Shown: one piece after another, positions 1 through 9,329 of the stretch
How positions within the stretch are numbered: the stretch's first letter is position 1
How the letters are laid out: the number at the start of each line of letters is the position of its first letter
Assembly: GCA_029260035.1 (NCBI GenBank)
Contig: JAJDEA010000020.1
Coordinates: 1 to 44,179 of the forward strand
DNA length: 44,179 nucleotides
DNA from: Phycisphaerae bacterium
Lineage (GTDB): Bacteria; Planctomycetota; Phycisphaerae; UBA1845
Direction: 5' to 3'
Notes under the pieces: model-generated
The model's database searches: none
What the model was told of the DNA's origin: nothing
What the model saw: only the letters and a program-made list of their open reading frames with translations
Position numbers and translations under genes: made by a program

Positions 1-432
1 GAGATCGGCGCGGGGCACACTGTCACAGCTCTCTATGAGATTATTTCTGCGGGGGCTGACGTCGAAATGCCAGCCGTTGATCCGCTCAAGTATCAAGAAC
101 GTTTTGTTGAGACCGCGCCCGCAGAAAGCGGCGAGATGATGACGGTCAAACTTCGCTATAAGGAGCCTGACGGCGATACCAGCAAGCTGATCGAGGTGCC
201 GGTGTTTGACGAAGAGCTTCTACTTAATGAAGCGTCTGATGACTTCGTTTTCGCCGCGTCGGTGGCATCGTTTGGCATGCTCCTGCGTCATTCCGATTCG
301 GCGGCGTATATCGGTCTTGATACGGTAGTTGAATTCGCCGAGCCTTGCATCGGAGATGATCCGCATGGCTATCGCACGGAGTTTGTTAATCTGGTGCAAC
401 TGGTCAAAACGATCCGCGAGCGACAGCCATAG
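1..432 (+). CDS. VWA-domain protein, C-terminal fragment (YfbK/DUF3520 type)
   Basis: The frame is open from the first base, so the gene starts upstream of the window; 143 residues are visible before the TAG at 430-432. The fragment opens with E-I-G-A-G-H-T-V-T-A-L-Y-E-I, a signature of the C-terminal DUF3520 region that follows the von Willebrand factor A domain in YfbK-type proteins. It goes on with the usual LRYKEPDGD segment and ends in VQLVKTIRERQP, also typical. The VWA domain with its MIDAS metal site would lie upstream. Such proteins are usually envelope-associated; their exact role is unclear. The gene converges with the HerA-type gene, with 86 bases between the stops and no obvious terminator there. 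The family call rests on motif recognition only. Confidence 0.8.
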   Translation, partial: EIGAGHTVTALYEIISAGADVEMPAVDPLKYQERFVETAPAESGEMMTVKLRYKEPDGDTSKLIEVPVFDEELLLNEASDDFVFAASVASFGMLLRHSDSAAYIGLDTVVEFAEPCIGDDPHGYRTEFVNLVQLVKTIRERQP

Positions 433-518
433 CGCGAACGATTGTCGCCATTCTGCATTTCGCCAGGACGAAGCGGCGGTGCCTATGTGTAAGAGGAATC
501 GACTCTCGCGCGATGAAC

Positions 519-2519
519 CTAGCCGTTCCAGGAAGCCCCTCCACGTTGAGCGGATTGCTGCTGAAGCCGACGCATATAGGGAGAATCCGATAGCTTGGGT
601 GCCTCGGGTGCGACTGCATCGGCGGGTACCTCCGGCGCTGCTGGCACTTCAGGTGCCTCCGGGATATCGTCGAATTCATTGGACTGTTCTTCATCGATTG
701 CGTCAGCAGTACGACGGTCCTGCCTCCGCCAATGCTCGATAGTCTGGTCAATGTTGCAATCCGGCGTGTTGGCGCTCCACAATTGAAAGAAGTCGAGGTT
801 GCCACTCTGCGGTGTTGGGCTTGGAATGTCTATGAGAGTACGCATGGGCATGATGACACTATCGCCGATGACGAATGCCTCCCCCGGGCGAAGAATCGGT
901 AGCATTTGGATCAGCCCTGTAAAGTGATCGCTGACCACTCTAGAAATATAATTTTGATCTTCCGGGTTGCTGAGCCTCATAGCGACAAAACTGTTGCACT
1001 GTGCAAGAACCGTCTCAGAGAGATCGGAAGGCCTTTGCGAAATAATCATGGCACTGACGCCATACTTTCGACCTTCCTTGGCGACGCGCTCAACAGCTCT
1101 CTTCGCAAAGTCGGTCTTCTGCGGAACGCGGGGTATATAGTTATGCGCCTCTTCGAATGCCAGCAACATTGGGTGCCGTTGTGATGGCGGTGTCCAAAAA
1201 TTGAGTTCGAAGAGTAGCCGAGTGAGAACGGCGACGGTTATATCGACGATTTCATAGGGGATGCCGGACATGTCGATGATGGTCAAATTGCTGCGCGGTT
1301 CAACGCGTCCGGTCAGCAGTTTGATTAGGTGGTTCATAAGGTTGGAACTCTGCCCCGCTGTAACATCGGTTTTGAGTTCGTCACGGAAGTATTTCGACTC
1401 GCGACCGTGCTTAATAGGCTTGAGCAGGAATTCGTATCTGCGGTCGCTGAACTTCGTTTCGATTTGGTCGATCAAGCCCAGCAGCTTGCCGAAAAAGAGC
1501 GGATGCGGAGTTTCGCCTTGTGGGTTCCCGCGATTAAACTGGCAACGTTGGGTCCGCATCAAGTGCTGTTGTTCGTCTGGAGGTAATGCCCGAAGTGCGA
1601 GTTGACTGAATGCCAGGTGATCGTCGTTGAGAACGTAACGTGACTCGTTGAGATTCTCCGCGTACATCTTGAGTTTCTCAAGCGAAAAATAGATAGGCGT
1701 GTCCAACGTAAATGTTTCCGTAAGTCCCAATTGCTCGGCAGCGTCTTGCTTGAACTCCATTAGTGCGGTTCGCAAAAAGGATATCTGAGTCGAAACGGTC
1801 ATAGGGTTGGATTTGTCAACGAAAATCTCCTCAAATTCCTGGTACTTAAGAAGCCAATAGGGGAGGACGAGATCGTCCGAGCCGAGGTAAGTGACATTTG
1901 CGTTGATCTGGCCGTCGTCGTCGGAAAATGCGGTGCGATACTCGCCATGCAGGTCGAACAAGACGACCTGTGACTGATTGAGATCGAGTACTTCCTGCAA
2001 TATTTTGGCGGTTGTACAGCTCTTGCCGCTACCGCTGTTTCCGACGAGGGCAACGTGCTTGGAAAACATTTCAGAGCCAAGAACTTTGACTTCAAAATCA
2101 GTGTTCAGCGCAAATCGTCCTAACGAAAAGCTCTGCGGGTGCTTGGACCCACTAAGAAGCTGATCAAAGCTGCCAAAGATCGCTTCGAAGTCTCCCCGCA
2201 CCGCGACCCAGACGTCGTCGCCGATAATCGGGTATTCGTTGATACCTCGTGTGAATCGCCCAGCCTTGATGTCTCCGAGGAGCTGAATCTGCATGATCAG
2301 TTGCGGCTCGACATCCACAACGGTTACTTCCTGGCGACCGAATCCCGTCACGAACCCAACGAGCGTCCTATCGTCCATAGGAAGTGTCACATAGCTTCCA
2401 AGCTGTCCCACTCGGTAAGTACGATCTTCGTGAAGTAGGTTGAGTTCGGACGCCGTAATGACAACGTCTACGCTGCCACTTGTAACCTTCACTACATTGC
2501 CAATTTTTAGCTGACTCAT
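519..2519 (-). CDS. HerA-type ATPase with HAS-barrel domain (DUF87)
   Basis: A 666-residue FtsK/HerA superfamily ATPase. Residues 1-110 form a beta-rich HAS-barrel-like domain. Walker A is G-N-S-G-S-G-K-S at 160-167, Walker B is the hydrophobic stretch ending F-E-E-A-H near 455, and a later I-S-Q-R-P-S-D-L-S segment matches the sensor/arginine-finger region of HerA. The last 100 residues are low-complexity and rich in Pro, Ala and Glu. HerA proteins form hexamers that pump DNA, usually with a NurA nuclease in repair, or with SIR2 or other effectors in phage defence. No nuclease or effector gene is adjacent, so this one is an orphan here. The ATG is preceded by AGGAAA. Just upstream the leader can form a hairpin (2535-2550). 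Family certain; process not shown. Confidence 0.9.
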   Translation of the reverse strand: MSQLKIGNVVKVTSGSVDVVITASELNLLHEDRTYRVGQLGSYVTLPMDDRTLVGFVTGFGRQEVTVVDVEPQLIMQIQLLGDIKAGRFTRGINEYPIIGDDVWVAVRGDFEAIFGSFDQLLSGSKHPQSFSLGRFALNTDFEVKVLGSEMFSKHVALVGNSGSGKSCTTAKILQEVLDLNQSQVVLFDLHGEYRTAFSDDDGQINANVTYLGSDDLVLPYWLLKYQEFEEIFVDKSNPMTVSTQISFLRTALMEFKQDAAEQLGLTETFTLDTPIYFSLEKLKMYAENLNESRYVLNDDHLAFSQLALRALPPDEQQHLMRTQRCQFNRGNPQGETPHPLFFGKLLGLIDQIETKFSDRRYEFLLKPIKHGRESKYFRDELKTDVTAGQSSNLMNHLIKLLTGRVEPRSNLTIIDMSGIPYEIVDITVAVLTRLLFELNFWTPPSQRHPMLLAFEEAHNYIPRVPQKTDFAKRAVERVAKEGRKYGVSAMIISQRPSDLSETVLAQCNSFVAMRLSNPEDQNYISRVVSDHFTGLIQMLPILRPGEAFVIGDSVIMPMRTLIDIPSPTPQSGNLDFFQLWSANTPDCNIDQTIEHWRRQDRRTADAIDEEQSNEFDDIPEAPEVPAAPEVPADAVAPEAPKLSDSPYMRRLQQQSAQRGGASWNG

Positions 2520-3209
2520 GCGCGTTTCCTAAAAGGCCCCGTATGGGGCTGGTCGTTTGGTGCCGAGGCGACTGGCATCGAAAGCAGACTCCTGCGGCCT
2601 CACTCAAAGTGTGTCGCTGATTCGAGACAGTCGCTAAGCGTTAGCCCTCGTTAGAACCCTATTGATACGAGCGGAACTTGCCGGCTACCAGTTAAGATAT
2701 CGAATCGGTTCCCTACCAATCGAAGGTACGATTTATTCATTTCGATACCGGAATTTCGTGCAGTTGCCAGACGTTGTTATCGGAGTCTGTCCCAGCAGCG
2801 TAGGCTCTGCGACGGCCCAAGTTCTTGGCCGGAAGAGTGTCTTTTTCTCGGAAGCGAGAATGTGTGGCGAAACCAAAGCGCTGTAGAGGCAGATAAAGGG
2901 CATTGTTGGTATTTCGACGAGTCAGTGCGATACGCCGGGCTTGCTTATTGCCGACGCGACCACTATCATTACGTTGGATTATCGGATTACTTCAACGAAT
3001 CAGAATTGCCTAAGAAACCTGCATAATGGTTGTTAACGGTAGGCTCGGTTGCATTCTGATTTACTTAATCCGCCAGCAGTTGTGACACGGCGTTAACCCT
3101 ACTCCCCGTTGGGTTCAATTTCGAAGTGTAGTTTGCCGAATTCGCAGCGGATGATTTCCCCAGAATCGCTCGTGACATGCGGCAGTTTTCGGTGCCACTC
3201 CGAAGTTAT
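2520..3209. other. Intergenic region between HerA-type gene and response regulator
   Basis: About 690 bases lie between two divergent genes. I see no convincing conserved gene, RNA or repeat. The minus strand carries a 46-codon open frame (about 3240 down to 3105) whose end reads like protein (FGKLHFEIEPNGE), but it runs antisense over the start of the response regulator and has no clear ribosome site. Promoters for both flanking genes should lie here; none was assigned. Confidence 0.4.
2535..2550 (-). promoter_or_regulatory. Short hairpin in the leader of the HerA-type gene
   Basis: On the minus strand AGCCCC-ATAC-GGGGCC forms a five-base-pair GC stem with a four-base loop, followed by CTTTTA and then the AGGAAA ribosome site of the HerA-type gene. 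It could be a weak attenuator, an mRNA-stabilising element, or chance. No other leader features were recognised. Confidence 0.25.
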
Positions 3210-3899
3210 ATGGGAATCCTGCCCTGGGGGGGAGCGCATGCTATTAACCAGCACATTCGTCTTTTTATCATCGATGCCCTTCCGGTCATTCGGGATGGTC
3301 TTTCCGCCAGATTGTCCGAAGAGCCTGATTTCGTAGTGATTGGTTCAGCAGGAGGATCGGAGGCGGCGATTGCTCGTACCGGCGAGAATCGTCCCGATGT
3401 TGTTATCATTGATCCGGACCTGCCAGGTTTGTCGGGTGTTGATGCCCTGCGATACTTGTGGGCTTCGACAGGCGATGCGGGCATTGTTGTTTTCACCGCG
3501 AATCCATCGGATCGAGAGATTAGGGCGGCAGTACGGGAGGATGTCGCGGCATTTGTTTCTAAATCCTCTAGTATTGAGAATCTGATAACGAGCATCCGGC
3601 GGGTCGAAGCTGGCGAGCGATATTTCTGCCCTGCGGTGCAAACTCGCATCATTAGTATGCGTCGAGATGGCCTGGAAAATAAGGACGTCGATTCAAGGAT
3701 CGGCCTGCTGACTGAGCGGGAGCTGAGTGTTCTGCGACACCTTTCTCATGGACTATCAAGCAGGGAAATTGGCGCGATTCTGTCCATCAGCGCCAAGACC
3801 GTCGATAACCACAAATCTCGCATCATGCGTAAACTGGATATCCATGATCGTGTTCAATTGAGTCGATTTGCTCTGCGCGAAGGAATTGTCGAATTGTAG
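3210..3899 (+). CDS. NarL/LuxR-family response regulator
   Basis: A receiver domain (about residues 15-130) is joined to a C-terminal LuxR-type helix-turn-helix (about 165-225, L-T-E-R-E-L-S-V-L then S-A-K-T-V-D-N-H). The phosphoacceptor is Asp68 in I-I-D-P-D-L-P-G, the switch Thr is in V-V-F-T-A, and the conserved Lys is in F-V-S-K. The acidic pair is reduced: where VDDH is usual, the sequence is I-D-A-L, so one metal-binding acidic residue is missing and phosphorylation may be altered. No sensor kinase is adjacent, so it is an orphan. The start is uncertain. ATG 3210 is used here and ATG 3177 is also in frame. The strongest ribosome site (GGGGGGGAG, 3226-3234) points to an out-of-frame ATG at 3238 or an in-frame ATT at 3243. 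Confidence 0.88.
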   Translation: MGILPWGGAHAINQHIRLFIIDALPVIRDGLSARLSEEPDFVVIGSAGGSEAAIARTGENRPDVVIIDPDLPGLSGVDALRYLWASTGDAGIVVFTANPSDREIRAAVREDVAAFVSKSSSIENLITSIRRVEAGERYFCPAVQTRIISMRRDGLENKDVDSRIGLLTERELSVLRHLSHGLSSREIGAILSISAKTVDNHKSRIMRKLDIHDRVQLSRFALREGIVEL

Positions 3900-4280
3900 G
3901 GGGTATTCGACGTCCATGTGATTTGCGTGCGCTTTCCGTCGAATATTGCGCGTAAGCATCGGCCCATAAGGATGTTATGCTCGGCCGGTGCAGCCATCAC
4001 CCTTGCATTTCAAGTCGGTTCCTGATAAAATTCAACAACTTCGAACCAGCTTTTTGGTTCGCTTGGATAGATCATTTGCTCAAATGAACGGCAATTCTCC
4101 TGGTTTTGTTTTTCGGTGATGCAGCTCCTCATTCGTATTCGGCAGAAATTTAGAAAAATCCGGTGGGGCATCTTGACCAAATGGGATGATCTGACATAAT
4201 GTTACTGGGTTGCGCGACGTGGCGAAAATCGTTATTTCCCGCCTGGTATTCAATTAGCAAACAATTCAGCTTCCACTCGT

Positions 4281-4324
4281 TGCGGCACCCTTTGACCGCG
4301 CCAATGTCTTTCCGGGGTGCCGCA
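4281..4324. repeat. 10-bp perfect inverted repeat
   Basis: TGCGGCACCC (4281-4290) is exactly complementary to GGGTGCCGCA (4315-4324), separated by 24 bases. It lies in a gene-free stretch and has no T-run on either side, so it is not a standard terminator. It could be part of a structured RNA or a protein-binding site. Confidence 0.5.
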
Positions 4325-4532
4325 CGCCTTTTATAGGGGCAGCAAGAGACTCCAATAAGAGATTGCCCCGCAAGTTCGTCCATGTCACTGTATTCCCTGT
4401 CGAAAACTGGGTCACACAGCTGATTCCGTGTTTGAAGGCCGGATTCACGATTCATCGAGAGACGTAAGACTGTGGGGCCTTACAGCGATGATTGTGAAAT
4501 CACAGTGAAAGTCATGATAGGTAAGGCATAGT

Positions 4533-4655
4533 ATGCAAACACAAGTCAAAATACGGACCAGTTCAAATGCCGAAATATTGCCTATAGAGGGCATGGACAG
4601 TTCGAAGATCGCGATCCAGGTGGGCTATCGGCCCATTCAGTTGAGCGTCGAGTAG
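4533..4655 (+). CDS. Possible 40-residue peptide
   Basis: An ATG at 4533 follows AAGG at 4522-4525 with seven bases between, and opens a 41-codon frame ending in TAG. The product has no signal peptide or membrane segment. Its composition is ordinary for a soluble protein (ends G-Y-R-P-I-Q-L-S-V-E). It lies inside the 1-kb gap, about 30 bases after the TGTGAAATCACA palindrome and 280 bases before the phosphodiesterase gene. I do not recognise it, and a chance ORF is quite possible. Confidence 0.25.
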   Translation: MQTQVKIRTSSNAEILPIEGMDSSKIAIQVGYRPIQLSVE

Positions 4656-4936
4656 ATCTAAGGGTCTTCGTCTGACAGCCCGACAGAATGGCAGGTCTTC
4701 TCGGTTAGTGTTATTTGAGTTGCGCGGTTTTTTCGGCCCGTGCTTCTTAAGTTCTCAATGCAAAGGAGTATTGTCATCGGTGGAAACACGACGAAGAAGA
4801 TTCCAGACTTGGAGGCCTGCGAGGCTCAGTTGACGTATTGCCTCAAGAGGGTATACGGAAACATTTGAAGACAATTGGTTTGATTTGTGCCCAGGAGGGC
4901 GACATTTGCGTTTCTTAGCAAGATTGATGGATTCGT

Positions 4937-7132
4937 ATGATTGTTGAAAGACGAAAGACAGATTCGCGCAGGCCTTTGCGGCAGACACTGCTGCTAGCGC
5001 TAGTTTTGATGCTGCTTTCTGAAGGCAGCGCGCAAGCGTACATCGGCCCCGGCGCCGGCTTTGCAGTAGGATCGACCGTCGTAGCCTTCTTTCTGGCATT
5101 TCTTTCCGGGCTTGCGGCTATCTTCCTTTGGCCGATTCGTTGGGCGCTGCGGTCATTTCGCGGTCGACGGGCTATGGCTCGGGCGCGCGTCAAGCGATTC
5201 GTGATTCTCGGTTTGGATGGCATGGAGCCTACGTTGGCTGAAAAATTCATGGCTGAGGGGAAAATGCCAAACCTCTCGCGCTTGAAGGACGAAGGAAGCT
5301 ACAACAAGTTGGGAACAACCGCTCCGCCACTCTCGCCTGTCGCGTGGTCAAGTTTTCTTACGGGCTGCAATCCCGGTAAGCACAACATTTTCGATTTTCT
5401 AACGCGCGACAAGCGAAACTATTTGCCATTGCTCTCATCGGTTTCGATTGGCGACGTTTCGCGCAAGCTCAAGATTGGTAAGTACGAAATCCCAATGGGC
5501 AAGCCCAATATCAGGTTGCTGCGAAAGGGGAAGCCTTTTTGGAATGTACTTGGGGAGCATGGCATCTTCAGCAACATCATTCGCGTGCCCATTACCTTCC
5601 CGCCCGAGCGGTTTCGTGGTGTGCTCTTGTCGGCGATGTGCGTGCCCGATCTTCGCGGCAGCCAAGGGACGTTTTCCTATTATTCCACCCGATCCGCAGA
5701 CAGTGCAGAACATATCGGCGGAGAACAGATTCACGTCGAGCGTCAGGGCGATGTCGTCAAATCGTATTTGATCGGTCCGGACAATACCATGAAGAAAGAT
5801 GCTGGCTCGATGAAATGTCCGTTTGAGGTGCGGATTACGGGGCCTGGCGAGGGAGTCTTGAAGGTGGGCGGGGAGACTATTCGACTAAGAAAGGGCGAGT
5901 ATACCCCTTGGGTTAATGTGACTTTCAAAGCCGGGTTGGGGATCAAGGTTCAGGGAATATGCGAGTTCCTGCTGCAATCGACAGAGCCGGAGTTCGAGTT
6001 GTATGTGACGCCCATTCAGATTGACCCAAACAAACCAGCCATGCCGGTGTCACATCCTTCGGTCTTTGCGACCTATCTTTCCAAAAACCAGGGGCGATTT
6101 GCAACGCTAGGGCTGGCCGAAGACACATGGGGGCTTAACGCAACGCTTCTGGGGGACGATGATTTTCTACATCAGTGCAACGAAGCGGATGCAGAGCGTG
6201 AAGTCATGTTCTTCGATGCGCTCGAAAAAGTTCGGCGCGGTCTCTGCGTTTGTGTGTTCGACGGAACGGATAGAGTTCAGCACATGTTTTGGCGGTATAT
6301 CGATGCTGAGCATCCGGCACATTCAGGCCAAGCTGAGGAACAACATCGCGATGCGATCGAACAGTTGTATGTGCGGATGGATGACCTGGTTGGTCGAACC
6401 ATGAAGAAGTGCGAAGGCAATGGCACCGTCCTCATGGTGATTTCCGATCACGGTTTCAATTCCTTTCGAAGAGGGATTGACCTCAACGTTTGGCTTGAAG
6501 AAAACGGATATTTGAAGCTCAAGCCGGATGGTCTCGGAAAGAAATATTTGGCGGGCGTGGATTGGTCGCAGACGAAAGCATATTGCCTCGGGTTGGCTGG
6601 CATATGGTTGAACATCAAAGGGCGCGAATCTCAAGGAATTGTCGAGCCGAGCGAGGCTGATGCACTTCGCGATGAAATATGCGACAAACTGACCGGTCTT
6701 CGAGACGAAGAAAAAGGCGAGATGGCTATCAGTCGGGCTTTCAATTCGCACAAGATTTATCGAGGCCCCTATAAGGGAGAAAGCCAGGACATCATCGTTG
6801 GCTACAACAAGGGGTACCGCGTCAGTTGGGAAGCTGCCATCGGCCAGCAGACTGATAAGCTGTTTCATGACAACACCAAGGCATGGAGCGGCGATCACTG
6901 CATCGATCCAAAGCTTGTTCCTGGTGTCCTGTTTTGCAATCGTAAAATTAGGGCTGAAAATCCAAGGCTTATGGACCTTGGTCCGACTGTACTGGATATG
7001 TTTGGCGTTGATGTGCCTAAAATCATGGACGGACAATCCGTCGGTGTATCTGACGCGGATGGGTCATTTTCGAGTAACGGCCATTCTACGAATGGCAAGA
7101 ATGCGCCAACTGAAGCGGTCGGCGCGTCTTAA
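4937..7132 (+). CDS. Membrane-anchored phosphodiesterase, alkaline-phosphatase fold (paralogue 1)
   Basis: A 731-residue member of the type I phosphodiesterase/nucleotide pyrophosphatase branch of the alkaline phosphatase superfamily. The N-terminus has a signal-like segment (17-34) and a second hydrophobic helix (about 45-70), then an RGRR-type basic stop. Catalytic features in order: Asp94 in L-G-L-D-G-M-E-P (metal ligand), Ser133 in L-S-P-V-A-W-S (probable nucleophile position), a V-Q-H-M-F-W-R-Y-I-D segment, Asp504-His505 in S-D-H-G-F, and Asp653-His654 in W-S-G-D-H. The family hydrolyses phosphodiesters or transfers phospho-groups; the substrate cannot be read from sequence. The catalytic domain probably faces the periplasm. 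The next gene, 15 bases downstream, is a paralogue, so the two are likely cotranscribed. The start ATG has no strong ribosome site. Confidence 0.88.
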   Translation: MIVERRKTDSRRPLRQTLLLALVLMLLSEGSAQAYIGPGAGFAVGSTVVAFFLAFLSGLAAIFLWPIRWALRSFRGRRAMARARVKRFVILGLDGMEPTLAEKFMAEGKMPNLSRLKDEGSYNKLGTTAPPLSPVAWSSFLTGCNPGKHNIFDFLTRDKRNYLPLLSSVSIGDVSRKLKIGKYEIPMGKPNIRLLRKGKPFWNVLGEHGIFSNIIRVPITFPPERFRGVLLSAMCVPDLRGSQGTFSYYSTRSADSAEHIGGEQIHVERQGDVVKSYLIGPDNTMKKDAGSMKCPFEVRITGPGEGVLKVGGETIRLRKGEYTPWVNVTFKAGLGIKVQGICEFLLQSTEPEFELYVTPIQIDPNKPAMPVSHPSVFATYLSKNQGRFATLGLAEDTWGLNATLLGDDDFLHQCNEADAEREVMFFDALEKVRRGLCVCVFDGTDRVQHMFWRYIDAEHPAHSGQAEEQHRDAIEQLYVRMDDLVGRTMKKCEGNGTVLMVISDHGFNSFRRGIDLNVWLEENGYLKLKPDGLGKKYLAGVDWSQTKAYCLGLAGIWLNIKGRESQGIVEPSEADALRDEICDKLTGLRDEEKGEMAISRAFNSHKIYRGPYKGESQDIIVGYNKGYRVSWEAAIGQQTDKLFHDNTKAWSGDHCIDPKLVPGVLFCNRKIRAENPRLMDLGPTVLDMFGVDVPKIMDGQSVGVSDADGSFSSNGHSTNGKNAPTEAVGAS

Positions 7133-7147
7133 TCGGCTTGGAGCAAG

Positions 7148-9214
7148 ATGGAACGGAAAAGGATGTCAAGTTTGATGAGAATTCTGAGAGTAACCGTTTG
7201 CAGCGTTTGCGCGATGGCGGTCTGCCTCTCGATGCTCGGTTGCAGCGAGCGAACTCAGGCAGAAAGCACGGCAAACGCGAAGAAGGTGATCGTCATCGGC
7301 TTTGACGGCATGGACCCGCGACTCTGCAAGCGACTCATGGATGAGGGCGAGCTTCCCGTGCTTGCCAAGATGCGTGACAATGGTGGATTCAGCCCCCTAC
7401 AGACGAGCATGCCTCCGCAAAGCCCGGTCGCCTGGTCGAATTTTATTACAGGGGCGGGGCCTGGCGTCCACGGCATTTTTGATTTCATTCATCGCGACCC
7501 CGCGAAGCAGTGCAGCCCGTATTATTCGGCAGCCAAGACGATTGTTGGCGAAGACGGGTGGGAAGTGGATCAGCATAAGATTCCATTGGAATTTTGGCCT
7601 TTCAATCACAATCCAACGCAGACATTGCTTCAGCGTCATGGCACCCCTTTTTGGGATTATCTCGACGAAGCGAAAATCCCCGTGAGGATATACGACATAC
7701 CGTCGAACTACCCGCCGAGCGAATCCAAGCATGGGCATATGTGCTGCCTTAGCGGCATGGGAGTCCCCGATCTGCTTGGAGGCTATGGTTCCTATCAGCA
7801 TTTCTCGGAAGAGACGCAGATTTTCATCGATGAAGACGGTGGAATGCGCAGCCGGATTGTCTTTGATGACAATAAGGCGACAGCAAAACTTTTCGGCCCA
7901 CATCATACTTATCTTACTAAGCCAAAGCGCGTTGAAACGGAGTTTACGGTTTATCGTCATCCGTCCGAGCCAACGGTGAGGATTGATCTGCAAGGTCAGT
8001 CAATATTGCTGAGGGAAGGTGAGTGGAGTGAATGGAATAAGGTTGACTTTGAGCTTGCAATGCCGTCATTCTTGCCGAATGCGCACGCCAACGGAATCTG
8101 TCGGTTCTACTTGCAGGAAGTCAGGCCGAAGTTTCGCTTGTATGTATCGCCTGTCAACATCGACCCTTCCGATACCGGCGGTCAGAAAGTCAGCGAGCCG
8201 GTGGATTTTGTCGAGCAAATCTCAAAAGAGCTTGGACTGTTTTACACGGCTGGGTTTCAGGAAGATCACAAAGCACTTTCCAATGGTGTATTCAAGGACG
8301 AAGAATATCTTGCGCAGGCGAACTATGTCTTGAAGGAACGGCGAAATCTGCTTCGGTATGCGAAGGAGAATTTTGATGATGGCTTCCTGTTCTTCTATTT
8401 TTCGAGCACCGATCTTCAGGCGCACATGTTCTGGTGGGATTCCGACGATCCTCACCCTACGCGATCGCCGAGCGAAGCTAAGAAGTACAACGCGGTTATC
8501 GAAGACTTGTACAAATCCATGGACGCCGTTGTCGGCGATTTTGTTCGTGAGTATGGCGATGATGCACTCATCTTTGTAATGTCCGATCATGGGTTTAGTA
8601 ATTTCGCGCGGCAGTTTAATCTCAACACCTGGCTGCGGGACAATGGCTATATTGAGCCAATCAACTGTCAGTCGTTGATTGGAACGCAGCCGGGAGCTAC
8701 CCCTGATTGGGAACGAACGCGGGCATATTCCCTCGGCCTGAACGGTTTGTACGTCAATCAATTAGGGAGAGAACGCGACGGAATCGTACCGCCCAGCGAA
8801 AAGGATGAGTTGCTGAATGATCTGACCAGAAAGCTTCTTGCAATTCGGGATCCGAGAACAGGTAAGCCGGTCATCGCGCGGGTCTATCGGTCAGATGAAA
8901 TCTACGCAGGACCGCATGTGAAAGACGCACCGGACCTGCTGATTGGCTACCATCGAAACTACCGTGCTTCCTGGGCGTCTGTGCTTGGGAGCATTGAGCG
9001 GAATGTTCTGGCAGATAACGATAGCGCCTGGAGCGCTGACCACTGTATCGCGCGAGAGGAAGTGCCTGGCGTGTTGTTTAGCAACAGGAGAATCGAAAAA
9101 GTTGATCCGGCGCTCATCGATCTGGCTCCGACGATATTGGAGGAGTTTGGGATTCCAAGGCCCAAGTCGATGACGGGGCGAGATGTGTTTGACGCTAAAG
9201 TGACAGCGAGATGA
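7148..9214 (+). CDS. Lipoprotein phosphodiesterase, alkaline-phosphatase fold (paralogue 2)
   Basis: A 688-residue paralogue of the preceding protein, with matching motifs in the same order: Asp53 in I-G-F-D-G-M-D-P, Ser92 in Q-S-P-V-A-W-S, D-L-Q-A-H-M-F-W, S-D-H-G-F and W-S-A-D-H. Instead of two membrane helices it has a lipoprotein signal: a hydrophobic stretch ending S-M-L-G-C, with Cys32 the probable lipidated residue. The two copies therefore differ mainly in membrane anchoring. ATG 7148 follows GGAG; the in-frame ATGs at 7163 and 7175 are alternatives. Together with the upstream copy it suggests two related envelope phosphodiesterases acting on different substrates or in different membranes. 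Superfamily certain; substrate unknown. Confidence 0.88.
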   Translation: MERKRMSSLMRILRVTVCSVCAMAVCLSMLGCSERTQAESTANAKKVIVIGFDGMDPRLCKRLMDEGELPVLAKMRDNGGFSPLQTSMPPQSPVAWSNFITGAGPGVHGIFDFIHRDPAKQCSPYYSAAKTIVGEDGWEVDQHKIPLEFWPFNHNPTQTLLQRHGTPFWDYLDEAKIPVRIYDIPSNYPPSESKHGHMCCLSGMGVPDLLGGYGSYQHFSEETQIFIDEDGGMRSRIVFDDNKATAKLFGPHHTYLTKPKRVETEFTVYRHPSEPTVRIDLQGQSILLREGEWSEWNKVDFELAMPSFLPNAHANGICRFYLQEVRPKFRLYVSPVNIDPSDTGGQKVSEPVDFVEQISKELGLFYTAGFQEDHKALSNGVFKDEEYLAQANYVLKERRNLLRYAKENFDDGFLFFYFSSTDLQAHMFWWDSDDPHPTRSPSEAKKYNAVIEDLYKSMDAVVGDFVREYGDDALIFVMSDHGFSNFARQFNLNTWLRDNGYIEPINCQSLIGTQPGATPDWERTRAYSLGLNGLYVNQLGRERDGIVPPSEKDELLNDLTRKLLAIRDPRTGKPVIARVYRSDEIYAGPHVKDAPDLLIGYHRNYRASWASVLGSIERNVLADNDSAWSADHCIAREEVPGVLFSNRRIEKVDPALIDLAPTILEEFGIPRPKSMTGRDVFDAKVTAR

Positions 9215-9329
9215 ATGTGGGGCCATAATATTGGCACCCATTGATCGTTTGCTGCCACCTTTATCTTAATAGATCACTTGTGGTGAACGCTGCTGCGAGT
9301 TGGCGAAGTGTGAATAGGGAGTTGCGTAA

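Larger units (their letters stand above)
3900..4936. other. 1-kb gap before the phosphodiesterase cluster
   Basis: No long gene is supported on either strand. Listed separately are a 10-base-pair inverted repeat (4281-4324) and a 40-residue ORF (4533-4655). At 4495-4506 there is a compact near-palindrome, TGTGA-AA-TCACA, which could be an operator; its two-base spacer is too short for a standard CRP site. The promoter of the downstream gene is probably in the last 200 bases, but no clear -35/-10 pair was found. Confidence 0.4.

Noticed and set aside
2662..2886. 74-codon plus-strand frame upstream of the response regulator
   Set aside because: No ribosome site and no protein-like pattern; more likely non-coding.
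4150..4455. 101-codon minus-strand frame in the 1-kb gap
   Set aside because: No ribosome site, odd composition, and it crosses the inverted repeat; no family recognised.
6323..7036. 237-codon minus-strand frame inside the first phosphodiesterase gene
   Set aside because: It is fully antisense to a gene with intact catalytic motifs and has no protein signature of its own.
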